Positions 53,421 through 60,844 are shown, counted from the stretch's first letter. The stretch: 64,000 nucleotides of DNA from Polaribacter butkevichii (GCF_038024105.1 NZ_CP150661.1:3377501-3441500), one strand, 5' to 3'. Numbers and translations: made by a program. The notes: generated by a model from the sequence alone, not told the origin.

Positions 53421-53489
53421 TAATTAAAAATGTCTTCTCGAGCGCAGTCGAGAGATTATTATTAGTTCTCGACTGCGCTCGAACTGACA
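53421..53489. repeat. solo TCGAGCGCAGTCGAGA hairpin repeat (kynU-kmo spacer)
   Basis: Perfect 16-bp arms TCGAGCGCAGTCGAGA (53438-53453) and complement (53467-53482), 13-nt loop. The right arm is followed by ACTGACA and ends 9 bp before the kmo ATG. It is the ORF-less version of the element around the GIY-YIG gene. On RNA it would form a strong stem inside the kyn transcript. Confidence 0.88.
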
Positions 53490-53498
53490 ATTGAAAAA

Positions 53499-54908
53499 AT
53501 GAACAGAAAAGATAAAATAGTAATCATCGGAGCAGGTTTATGTGGTTCTTTACTAGCATTAAGACTTGCCCAAAGAGGATTTAAAGTTGAGGTTTATGAA
53601 AGTAGACCAGATTTAAGAACCGTAGATATTTCTGCAGGCAGATCTATCAATTTAGCTTTGTCAGATAGAGGTTTTAAAGCGTTGCGTTTGTGTGGAGTAG
53701 AAGAGCAAGCAAGAGAAATTTGCATACCCATGTACGGACGTTTAATGCATGACAGAGCAGGAAATACGTTTGCGTCTAATTATTCGGGAAGAGAAAATGA
53801 ATACATCAATTCTATTTCTCGTGGCGATTTAAATGCACTGTTATTAACAGAAGCAGAAAAGCATACAAACGTTACTATTCATTTTAATAAAAAATGTAAA
53901 AATGTCGATTTAGAAAACAACATAGCACATTTTAAAGATTATAAAACCAAAGAAGAATTTAAGGTAAATGCAACTGTTATTTTCGGAGCAGATGGCGCAG
54001 GTTCTTCACTTAGAAAAAGCTATTATTTAGAACGTAAATTCTTATTTAGTTATTCTCAAAACTACTTAAATCACGGGTATAAAGAGTTAGAAATTCCTGC
54101 GGATAAAAGCGGAAATCATCAAATAAGTAACCAGCATTTACATATTTGGCCTCGTGGCGATTTTATGTTAATTGCCTTACCAAATTTAGACGGTAGTTTT
54201 ACCGTTACACTCTTTTTAAGTTATAATGAAGGCGAGTTTAATTTCGCAAACTTAACATCCGAAGAAAAAATAACGGCCTTTTTCGAAAAAGAATTTCCAG
54301 ATGCTTTGGCAATCATTCCAAATATAAAAGAGGAATTTTTAAATAACCCAACTGGTGCTTTAGGAACCATAAAATGTTCGCCTTGGAGTTATCAAAACAA
54401 AACGGTGTTAATGGGCGATGCAGCACACGCAATTGTGCCTTTTTACGGACAAGGAATGAACGCTTCTTTTGAAGATGTTACCGTGTTTGATGCTGTTTTA
54501 AATGAAAATTTAGAAGATTGGGAAGCTGTTTTTAAAGCCTATCAAAAAGCAAGAAAACAAGACACAGATGCTATTGCAGATCTAGCAATCGATAATTTTC
54601 ATGAAATGAGAGATCATGTGGCAAATCCTATTTTTAAAGAAAAAAGAAAGATAGAAATGGATTTAGAAAAGACGTTTCCAACCAAATATTTTTCTAAATA
54701 TTCTTTGGTTACCTTCAATGAAAATATAGGTTATGACAACGCCATGAAAAAGGGGAGAGCACAAGACAAAGCCTTGTTAAATTTAATTGCGGGCAATGAA
54801 GTACACACGCATTTAAACATGACAAAAAACGAGTTGAAAGTCATTTTACAGAAAGTAATTATAGAAACAAATGCCATTTTAGAGGAAGATAAAATTGCAG
54901 GGTTGTAA
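53499..54908 (+). CDS. kmo: kynurenine 3-monooxygenase
   Basis: 469-residue flavoprotein that hydroxylates L-kynurenine with NADPH and oxygen. FAD motif IIGAGLCGSLLALRLAQRG at residues 9-27, DISAGRSINLALSDRG (substrate region, about 44-59), GADGAGSSLRKS near 162, and GDAAHAIVPFYGQGMNASFED near 305-325. The family's C-terminal membrane-binding helix is weak here, so it may be soluble. Second step of the cluster, downstream of the hairpin repeat. Confidence 0.94.
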   Translation: MNRKDKIVIIGAGLCGSLLALRLAQRGFKVEVYESRPDLRTVDISAGRSINLALSDRGFKALRLCGVEEQAREICIPMYGRLMHDRAGNTFASNYSGRENEYINSISRGDLNALLLTEAEKHTNVTIHFNKKCKNVDLENNIAHFKDYKTKEEFKVNATVIFGADGAGSSLRKSYYLERKFLFSYSQNYLNHGYKELEIPADKSGNHQISNQHLHIWPRGDFMLIALPNLDGSFTVTLFLSYNEGEFNFANLTSEEKITAFFEKEFPDALAIIPNIKEEFLNNPTGALGTIKCSPWSYQNKTVLMGDAAHAIVPFYGQGMNASFEDVTVFDAVLNENLEDWEAVFKAYQKARKQDTDAIADLAIDNFHEMRDHVANPIFKEKRKIEMDLEKTFPTKYFSKYSLVTFNENIGYDNAMKKGRAQDKALLNLIAGNEVHTHLNMTKNELKVILQKVIIETNAILEEDKIAGL

Positions 54909-54916
54909 TTTTTTTT

Positions 54917-54997
54917 GAAGCTATTTCCTGCTTTACGCACTCGCTTTTTTGTGAAAAACAAAAAGAGCTCAAACAAATGCTTCAATCAGGGCTAAAC
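54917..54997. repeat. GAAGCTATTTCCTGC palindromic repeat, copy 2
   Basis: Starts GAAGCTATTTCCTGCTTTAC, ends CAATCAGGGCTAAAC. It starts 8 bp after the kmo stop codon. Confidence 0.75.
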
Positions 54998-55056
54998 ATT
55001 TTAATAAAAGTAAGTGCTTAACGTAAAATAATAGCAAGTTTAGAAAAGAGAAGGTT

Positions 55057-55182
55057 ATTAAATCAGTTAAAAATGTCTCCTCGAGCATTGCTGAAATCAA
55101 AATATATTTTTGATTGAAAGTAGCGAACTTAGTTCTCTAGAGGATGAAAAGTATTAAATCAATTAAAAATGTCTCCTCGAGC
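55057..55182. repeat. tandem 30-bp direct repeat ahead of the GIY-YIG gene
   Basis: Two copies of a 30-bp unit (55057-55086 and 55153-55182; one mismatch), ending CTCCTCGAGC. The first is followed by a different stem (CCTCGAG ... CTCTAGAGG, about 55076-55143), the second by the canonical arm of the GIY-YIG element. Confidence 0.75.
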
Positions 55183-55192
55183 GCAGTCGAGA
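55177..55192. repeat. left arm of the GIY-YIG element
   Basis: TCGAGCGCAGTCGAGA, identical to the arm at 53438-53453. The nuclease ATG follows 8 bp later. Confidence 0.9.
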
Positions 55193-55199
55193 GGTAATT

Positions 55200-55520
55200 A
55201 TGAAAGCCTATTTTGTATACATATTAAAATGCTCGGATAATTTACTTTATGTAGGTGTCACAAATAATATTGAGCGACGTTTTAAAGAACATCAAAAAGG
55301 ATTGAACAAAGGTTGCTTTACATTTAAAAGAAGACCTTTAGAATTAATTTTTTATCAAGTTTTTAATGATGTTGAACAAGCTATTTATTTTGAAAAGAAA
55401 ATAAAAAAATGGAGTTCAAAGAAAAAGTTAGCTTTAGCAAATGATAATTTTGATATGTTACAAATTCTGTCTGAATGCAGAAATGCTACACATCATAAAT
55501 ATAAACCAGATAATAAATAG
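55200..55520 (+). CDS. GIY-YIG nuclease (UPF0213 type) nested in a hairpin repeat
   Basis: 106 residues. GIY-YIG core: YFVYILKCSDNLLYVGVTN with VYI...YVG, catalytic Arg in ERRFKEH, and Glu in QAIYFEKKIKKWSSKKK, as in small GIY-YIG domains of the UPF0213 type. A tail SECRNATHHKYKP follows the domain. There is no DNA-binding domain. The coding frame fills the space between two inverted 16-bp arms: start 8 bp after the left arm, stop TAG one base before the right. Family members cut DNA single or double strands; nicking at the flanking repeat is a natural hypothesis. Confidence 0.92.
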   Translation: MKAYFVYILKCSDNLLYVGVTNNIERRFKEHQKGLNKGCFTFKRRPLELIFYQVFNDVEQAIYFEKKIKKWSSKKKLALANDNFDMLQILSECRNATHHKYKPDNK

Positions 55521-55545
55521 TTCTCGACTGCGCTCGAACTGACAA
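55520..55545. repeat. right arm of the GIY-YIG element
   Basis: GTTCTCGACTGCGCTCGAAC then TGACAA. Identical to 53465-53490. Its first base is the last base of the nuclease stop codon; the next gene's ATG comes 7 bp later. Confidence 0.9.
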
Positions 55546-55552
55546 GAAAATA

Positions 55553-56077
55553 ATGAAAAAATATATAGTTTTATTAAGAGGAATTAATGTGTCGGGAAAA
55601 AATAAACTCCCAATGGCAGAACTACGTGATTTATTAAACGATTTAGGTTTTAAAAACGTACAAACCTACATTCAGAGTGGAAACATTATTTTAGAATCAG
55701 ATGAAGGTAAATCTGTAATTTGTAATAAAATTAATGAAGGAATTCAAACCAAATTTGGTTATGATGTTCCTGTAATTGCAAGAACAATTCCTCAATTTAA
55801 AAAAGCAATTGCTAGTTATCCTTTTCCAACAGACAATACCAAAATAGTTGCATTTGTTTTCTTAAACAAAAAAGTATATGAATCAAAAATTAATGTAAAA
55901 GATATAGATAAAGATCAATATTTAATAGATAATGATATGGTATACATTTATTGCGAAACAGGTTTTGCAAAAACAAAACTTACTAATAATTTATTTGAAA
56001 GAAAGTTGATTGTGAGTGCAACAACTAGAAATTACAATACCACGTTAAAGTTGTTAGAGTTGGCAGAAAGCAATTAA
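55553..56077 (+). CDS. DUF1697 family protein
   Basis: 174 residues. The DUF1697 start is clear: LLRGINVSGKNKLPMAELR (near 6-24) and NVQTYIQSGNIILES (near 36-50). The domain is structurally alpha/beta, function unknown. No signal peptide. It lies 32 bp after the GIY-YIG gene and 6 bp before the FAD monooxygenase, so likely part of the kyn transcript. Confidence 0.85.
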   Translation: MKKYIVLLRGINVSGKNKLPMAELRDLLNDLGFKNVQTYIQSGNIILESDEGKSVICNKINEGIQTKFGYDVPVIARTIPQFKKAIASYPFPTDNTKIVAFVFLNKKVYESKINVKDIDKDQYLIDNDMVYIYCETGFAKTKLTNNLFERKLIVSATTRNYNTTLKLLELAESN

Positions 56078-56083
56078 TTTGAT

Positions 56084-57220
56084 ATGAAATATACAATTAT
56101 TGGTGCAGGAATTGGAGGATTGACAACAGCATTAGCTTTTGAAAAAGCAGGAATTGAATATAAAATTTTTGAAAAAGCACCCTCATTAAATGAGGTAGGA
56201 GCAGGAATTTGGTTAGCACCAAATGCCTTACAAGTATTAGATAGTTTAGGTGTGTTAGAAGAAGTAATAGCTAACGGTAATGCTATAGACAGAATAACGA
56301 TTGGTAAGCAAGATTTATCGCCAATTTCTGATAGCTTACAAGGTTTTATAAAAGATAAATTTGGTTTTACAACCATTGCAATTCACAGAGCGGCACTTCA
56401 AAAAATATTGTTTAGTAAGATTCCGAAAGAGAAAGTGTTTTTAAATAAAGGTTTTCAGTCTTTTAAAGAATTAGAAACAGGGATTGTAGAAGTTTTTTTT
56501 AATGATAATTCTAAAATTAAAACCAACTTTTTAATTGCTGCAGATGGAATAAATTCTAAAGTTAGAAACCAGCTTTTTCCAGAAAGTACTAAGCGATATT
56601 CTGGGCAAACTTGTTGGCGTGGAATAACAGATTTAACTTTAAAAGAAAATTTTTTACACAGAGGTTTCGAGCTTTGGGGAGACAAAATTAGATTCGGTAT
56701 TTCTAAAGTATCAAAAGACAAAGTGTACTGGTTTGCAGTTGCTTTATCTGAAGAAAATGGTAAGGATGATGTTGATTTGGTAAAAGAAAAACTCTTAAAA
56801 ATGTTTGCAGATTTTAATCCATTAATAACAGATTTAATCGAAGCAACAAATGTTAATCAGATTATTAGAAATGATATTCACGATTTAAAACCGCTTAAAA
56901 AGTGGCACAAAAATAATATTTGTTTAATTGGTGATGCTGGTCATGCTACAACACCAAATATGGGACAAGGAGGCGCACAGGCAATAGAAGATGCTTTTTA
57001 TTTAAGCAAATTAATTGCAACCTATAAAGATGAAAACGTGTTTGAATTGTTTCAACAAAAAAGACAAAAAAAAGTCAGTTTAGTTGTAAACCAATCTTGG
57101 ACAACAGGAAAAATGGCACATTTGAAATATGGTCAAACTTTTAGAAACTTCATCTTAAAAAGTGTTCCTAAAAAAATAATAGATAAGAAAATGATTGCAT
57201 TGTATCAAATAGAAAAATAA
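56084..57220 (+). CDS. FAD-dependent monooxygenase (aromatic hydroxylase type)
   Basis: 378 residues. N-terminal FAD motif IIGAGIGGLTTALAFEKAG (residues 4-22), GAGIWLAPNALQVLD near 38-52, DG motif AADGINSKVR near 145, and GDAGHATTPNMGQGGAQAIED near 287-307. Resembles salicylate or FAD epoxidase-type hydroxylases. Substrate unknown; its place in the cluster suggests an aromatic related to tryptophan degradation. Cytoplasmic. Confidence 0.88.
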   Translation: MKYTIIGAGIGGLTTALAFEKAGIEYKIFEKAPSLNEVGAGIWLAPNALQVLDSLGVLEEVIANGNAIDRITIGKQDLSPISDSLQGFIKDKFGFTTIAIHRAALQKILFSKIPKEKVFLNKGFQSFKELETGIVEVFFNDNSKIKTNFLIAADGINSKVRNQLFPESTKRYSGQTCWRGITDLTLKENFLHRGFELWGDKIRFGISKVSKDKVYWFAVALSEENGKDDVDLVKEKLLKMFADFNPLITDLIEATNVNQIIRNDIHDLKPLKKWHKNNICLIGDAGHATTPNMGQGGAQAIEDAFYLSKLIATYKDENVFELFQQKRQKKVSLVVNQSWTTGKMAHLKYGQTFRNFILKSVPKKIIDKKMIALYQIEK

Positions 57221-57223
57221 CAA

Positions 57224-57445
57224 ATGAATACAGAGATAAAAGAGAAAATTATTTCAGTTTGTGATGAGAAAATTGCTAAAAAAGGAACCAATGTTGGTTT
57301 GTCTTTCTATGCATTTTTTAAGAATAAAAATGACAATCCGAAATTGTTAATGGAAGTGGCAAAATGGTGGATAGAAACTCACAAATTAGATCACTTTGAA
57401 AAAGCAGTTAAGATTAAACAAATGATTTTAGAAGAAATTAATTAA
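57224..57445 (+). CDS. conserved small hypothetical protein
   Basis: 73 residues, highly helical and charged (IISVCDEKIAKKGTNVGLSF, WWIETHKLDHFEKAVKIK). No signal peptide or domain recognised (possibly DUF6500, from memory). It begins 3 bp after the monooxygenase stop, so co-translated with it. Confidence 0.7.
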   Translation: MNTEIKEKIISVCDEKIAKKGTNVGLSFYAFFKNKNDNPKLLMEVAKWWIETHKLDHFEKAVKIKQMILEEIN

Positions 57446-57461
57446 TTTAAGAATAAAATTG

Positions 57462-57541
57462 TGCGTTAGGGATTGCAACGGCATCCTTTTTGCTTTTTTG
57501 CAAAAAGATATAGTGAAAAGCCCGACCTTTAGGGAACGCCC
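57462..57541. repeat. GGGCGTTCCC palindromic repeat, copy 2 (inverted)
   Basis: Inverse orientation of the element at 36216-36296: TGCGTTAGGGATTGCAACGG, then GCATCCTTTTTGC ... GCAAAAAGATATAG, ending CTTTAGGGAACGCCC. Few substitutions from copy 1. It lies between the small gene and haaO. Confidence 0.8.
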
Positions 57542-57642
57542 AAAAAAATAATAAAGAAAGTAAAGAGGTAAGATGGTTCTAATTAAAATTTTGACTTTTA
57601 ATTCTAAGACCTTAATTGCCCATTAATCTAAAAATTTTTGAT

Positions 57643-58173
57643 ATGAATTTAGTACAACCTTTAAATTTAAAAAATTGGATAGAAGAACATCGTCATTTAT
57701 TAAAACCACCTGTTGGTAACAAGCAAATTTGGGATAATGGAGACTATATTGTGATGGTTGTTGGTGGGCCAAATAACAGAAAAGATTATCATTATAATGA
57801 AACTCCAGAGCTTTTTTATCAAGTAGAAGGTGATATTATTTTAAAAATTATTGATGCTAAGGGAGCACCAATTGATGTAGAAATTAAAGAAGGAGATATT
57901 TATTTGTTGCCAGCAAAAGTGCCACATTCGCCACAAAGAAAAGCAAATACGGTTGGTTTGGTGATAGAATATCCTCGTTCTGAAGGCATGTTAGATGCAT
58001 TAGAATGGTATTGCGAAAACTGTGGAAACCAGTTGTATAGAGAAGAGTTTGCGTTGGGGAATATAGAAACAGATATGCCCGTGATTTTTGATAGGTATTA
58101 TTCTGATAAACAAAAATGTACTTGTGATAATTGCGGTACAGTGATGGATGCTCCTAAAAAAATTGGCAATTAA
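57643..58173 (+). CDS. haaO: 3-hydroxyanthranilate 3,4-dioxygenase
   Basis: 176 residues, cupin. Fe ligands in KDYHYNETPELFYQVEGD (His and Glu near 47-55) and VPHSPQR (His near 94). The bacterial C-terminal rubredoxin-like Fe site is present: CENCG near 126 and CTCDNCG near 164. It opens 3-hydroxyanthranilate to 2-amino-3-carboxymuconate semialdehyde. I chose ATG at 57643 over an upstream TTG. Confidence 0.93.
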   Translation: MNLVQPLNLKNWIEEHRHLLKPPVGNKQIWDNGDYIVMVVGGPNNRKDYHYNETPELFYQVEGDIILKIIDAKGAPIDVEIKEGDIYLLPAKVPHSPQRKANTVGLVIEYPRSEGMLDALEWYCENCGNQLYREEFALGNIETDMPVIFDRYYSDKQKCTCDNCGTVMDAPKKIGN

Positions 58174-58203
58174 TTATTTGCAGAAAGTAGTAAAAAACAA
58201 ATA

Positions 58204-58226
58204 GTTCGTTATTACTAATAACGAAC
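58204..58226. repeat. perfect 10-bp hairpin ahead of the ACMSD gene
   Basis: GTTCGTTATT-act-AATAACGAAC. No T-run. It could be a protein-binding palindrome or an RNA stem. Confidence 0.55.
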
Positions 58227-58230
58227 AAAT

Positions 58231-58280
58231 GAAGTAATCTGTTATTTAAGAAAGAGGTTGCTTTGTAAAATTGCAATGAC
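58231..58280. repeat. decayed GTCATTGCGAGG repeat before the ACMSD gene
   Basis: Contains GAAGTAATCTGTTATTTAAG and GCAATGAC, aligned to the second part of the element at 60720-60797; its left end is lost. It ends 6 bp before the ACMSD ATG. Confidence 0.55.
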
Positions 58281-58286
58281 AAAAGC

Positions 58287-59372
58287 ATGGAAAAAAGAAA
58301 ACTTCGCATAAACGGACATTCACATTTATTACCTTATCCAGAAGAAATTCCGGATTTTATGAAGGAAAAAGAGATTTTTTGGGTAGATGATGAGCGCAAA
58401 CACATGTTGCAAAAAGGGTGGAAAAGGCCTGTAACCCATTCTAGTTTTTTCTTAGATGAAAAATTGCTTTGGATGGAAAAAAACAAGCTAGATCATGCAG
58501 TTGTGCTGAATCTTTCTCAGTTATATGGAAATGGTTTGCGTTTAGAAGAAATGAAAAAAGCGTTGCGTTTTCAGAATGATTTTAATGCAAAAGTACAAAG
58601 AGAACATCCAAGTAAATTTACCTGTGGTTTTGTGGTGCATCCTGGTTTTATTTATGGTGCTTTAGATGAAATAAAACGTTGTGTAGAGGAATTAGGTTTA
58701 AAAGTGTTGTGTTTGCCAACGCATTTTATGGATTCTATTGGGCAATGGCGTTGTGTTTTTGATGAAGAAAATGATCGAATTTTTGAATTGGCAGATCATT
58801 ACAAGTTGGCCATTGAAATTCATCCGTATGATGGCGATAAAATGATAAAATTAGAGAATACCAATTGGCGTTTTCATTTAATTTGGATGTTGGCACAGTG
58901 TGGTGATGCGTATCATTTTTATACGTTAAACGGCATGCAAGAGCGTTTTAAAAACATTAGAACTTGTTTTGCACACGGAGGTCAATTGGCACAAATGAAT
59001 TTAGGGAGAAGGATTCAGGGGTTTGATGGAAGACCCGATTTATTTGAGGGCAAAACACATCCTAGAAGAGCCGTCGGTCATAAAAACATCTTTTTTGATA
59101 CGCTCGTTCACGATACAGATTCTTTAAAATTAATGTTTAAAAGACAAGGTGTAAGTCAGGTTTTAATGGGCTTAGACGATCCGTATCCGTTAGGAGAAAT
59201 GGAAAGTGATAAACAATCTTCTTATCCTGGAAAAATTTTAGATTTAGCCATTGATCAAAAAATTATTACAGAGTTAGAAAAAGGACAAATTTGGGAAGAT
59301 AATGTGTTGCAATGGTTGTTTGGTGATGATGAGGTTGCTAAACAAGAGTTGATTATTAAAATACTTTCTTAA
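58287..59372 (+). CDS. 2-amino-3-carboxymuconate-6-semialdehyde decarboxylase (ACMSD, amidohydrolase family)
   Basis: 361 residues. Zinc site: HxH in NGHSHLLP (near 10), IEIHPYDGDK near 190, CFAHGGQ near 232, and Asp in GLDDPYPLGE near 297. Family members decarboxylate ACMS to 2-aminomuconate semialdehyde, after the haaO step. It is longer than the 330-residue Pseudomonas enzyme. End of the cluster; the following 3' region is a heptad-like repeat. Confidence 0.92.
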   Translation: MEKRKLRINGHSHLLPYPEEIPDFMKEKEIFWVDDERKHMLQKGWKRPVTHSSFFLDEKLLWMEKNKLDHAVVLNLSQLYGNGLRLEEMKKALRFQNDFNAKVQREHPSKFTCGFVVHPGFIYGALDEIKRCVEELGLKVLCLPTHFMDSIGQWRCVFDEENDRIFELADHYKLAIEIHPYDGDKMIKLENTNWRFHLIWMLAQCGDAYHFYTLNGMQERFKNIRTCFAHGGQLAQMNLGRRIQGFDGRPDLFEGKTHPRRAVGHKNIFFDTLVHDTDSLKLMFKRQGVSQVLMGLDDPYPLGEMESDKQSSYPGKILDLAIDQKIITELEKGQIWEDNVLQWLFGDDEVAKQELIIKILS

Positions 59373-59379
59373 AATTTTT

Positions 59380-59462
59380 CAGTATAGAGTCTCAGTATTC
59401 AGTTGCAGTTTCCAATAAGATGATTGCTGGGAACTGCTACTGAAAACTGGAAACTGAAAACT
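59380..59462. repeat. heptad-like inverted repeat (CAGTTTN/AAACTGN units)
   Basis: Left arm CAGTATT, CAGTTG, CAGTTTC; right arm GGAACTG, CTACTGA, AAACTGG, AAACTGA. Same 7-nt period and inverted layout as the fad-operon arrays but a different word. The first bases of the TPR gene stop codon (59461-59463) fall on the repeat end. Confidence 0.6.
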
Positions 59463-60084
59463 ATTTTTCACATTGTTTTAAAACTTCCTCAGCTCTTTTT
59501 ATCATAAATTTCGGATAAAACTCGATATCAATTTTTTCTTCTTTACTAAGTGCAATAGCACGTTTAATTTCTGCACAATAAGGTTTTGTAGACTTTCCGA
59601 AGAATTTAGCAGCACCCATGTTCCATTCTGCTTGTGCTAATACTACCCTTGGGTTTTTGGGAGCAATTTGTAATGCTTTAGCATAAAGTTGATTGTTTTC
59701 TCCGGATAATGTCATTCCGTATTTTTGTCCGTCAAAGGCAATATATCCTAGATTTAAAAATGCTTGTGCAACTAAAATTTCTGGGTTATTTTCTGAATTT
59801 GATTTTGCAGTATCTAAAAATCCTTGTGCTTTTGTTAGTTTTGCTTTTAAGATAGCTTCGTCTTTTAAACCAAAACTTTCAATAATTTCTATTGTTGCTA
59901 CGTAGTAAGAAGGCAACCATTTTGTAGGTGCTGCTTTTGAGATTCTTTCAAAGAGTTGAGATGCTTCTGTTAGTTTCCCTTTTTCCCATAAATCAAATGC
60001 TTTTTGCATTCCTTTTTGATATTTTGTTTGCGCAGAAATCCCTGTCGCAATAAAAATTGCGATGATTAATAATAATTTTTTCAT
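59461..60084 (-). CDS. secreted tetratricopeptide-like protein
   Basis: 207 residues with signal peptide (ends ATGISAQ). Helical repeats of TPR type: FDLWEKGKLTEASQLFERISKAAPTKW, AQAFLNLGYIAFDGQ, YAKALQIAPKNPRVVLAQAEWN. Likely periplasmic scaffold. No enzyme motif. It follows the DUF2141 gene by 38 bp on the same strand. Confidence 0.8.
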   Translation of the reverse strand: MKKLLLIIAIFIATGISAQTKYQKGMQKAFDLWEKGKLTEASQLFERISKAAPTKWLPSYYVATIEIIESFGLKDEAILKAKLTKAQGFLDTAKSNSENNPEILVAQAFLNLGYIAFDGQKYGMTLSGENNQLYAKALQIAPKNPRVVLAQAEWNMGAAKFFGKSTKPYCAEIKRAIALSKEEKIDIEFYPKFMIKRAEEVLKQCEK

Positions 60085-60122
60085 GATGTTGGTTTTTAAA
60101 TTAAGTAAGTATAAAGAAGGGG

Positions 60123-60545
60123 TTAATTTACTTTAATAGAAATTGTTTTATTAGATTCTAAATTAAATTTAGAATCTTTATATTTTGGAGGTCCCATAAA
60201 CCCTTTAGCATTGTTAGACATGCCTATTGGTTCTTTTGGAATTCCTATAAAGTTAGTATCCATTTTTTTGTTATCATTTATATCATGGAAAGAGGAAATA
60301 GCATACACTCCTTTTGGTAAATTTTTAAAAATAACTACTGTTTTTTTATTTTTTATTTCAGCCATTTCTCCCTTGTAAGCTTTTTTTAAAAAGTTTGCTT
60401 CTGTATTGTACAATGCTACAAAAAGGTTTCCTTTATCAGATTTCATTCCAGAAAATGCTACTGTTAAATTCGCTGTATTTTCTTGAGCGTTTAAAGTGTT
60501 TGTAAAACAGAAAATTAAGGTTGCTATTAAAAATAATTTTTTCAT
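60123..60545 (-). CDS. DUF2141 secreted protein
   Basis: About 140 residues with signal peptide (ATLIFCFTNTLNAQ). The DUF2141 pattern shows in NLTVAFSGMKSDKGNLFVALYN and the C-terminal DINDNKKMDTNFIGIPKEPIGMSNNAKGF, an all-beta fold with an Asp/Asn loop. Function unknown. ATG at 60545 chosen at the signal peptide. Confidence 0.85.
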   Translation of the reverse strand: MKKLFLIATLIFCFTNTLNAQENTANLTVAFSGMKSDKGNLFVALYNTEANFLKKAYKGEMAEIKNKKTVVIFKNLPKGVYAISSFHDINDNKKMDTNFIGIPKEPIGMSNNAKGFMGPPKYKDSKFNLESNKTISIKVN

Positions 60546-60669
60546 GGTTGTTGTTTTAAGATGTTTCAAATATCTGATGTTTTTACGTAAATTATACAAG
60601 AATAATACCGAATTGTTGTTTTTTGATTCTGAGTTGTGCTTTTAGTTTGTGCTAGTTGTCTTTAAATTG

Positions 60670-60836
60670 GTTTAGCCCTGATTGAAGAGGCATCCTTTTT
60701 ATAATTCTAATAAATAAGCGTCATTGCGAGGAACGAAGCAATCTGTTATTTAATATGAGATTGCCACAGTTTACAAAAAAGTAAACTTCGCAATGACAAT
60801 TATAAAAAGATATAACGGAAAGCAGGAAATAGCTTC
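60670..60836. repeat. GAAGCTATTTCCTGC repeat, copy 3, split by an inserted repeat
   Basis: Inverted copy: ends AGCCCTGATTGAAG (60673-60686) and GGAAAGCAGGAAATAGCTTC (60817-60836). CTTTTTATAATT (60695-60706) and AATTATAAAAAG (60798-60809) face each other across the insert at 60720-60797. Confidence 0.75.
60720..60797. repeat. GTCATTGCGAGGAACGAAGC palindromic repeat, full copy
   Basis: Starts GTCATTGCGAGGAACGAAGC, ends CTTCGCAATGAC. Nested in the loop of the repeat at 60670-60836. Partial copies at 47826 and 58231. Confidence 0.8.
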
Positions 60837-60844
60837 AAAAAAGG

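Noticed and set aside
53421..55545. CRISPR-like repeats
   Set aside because: The repeats are palindromic arms with variable, irregular distances and no regular spacer array or cas genes.
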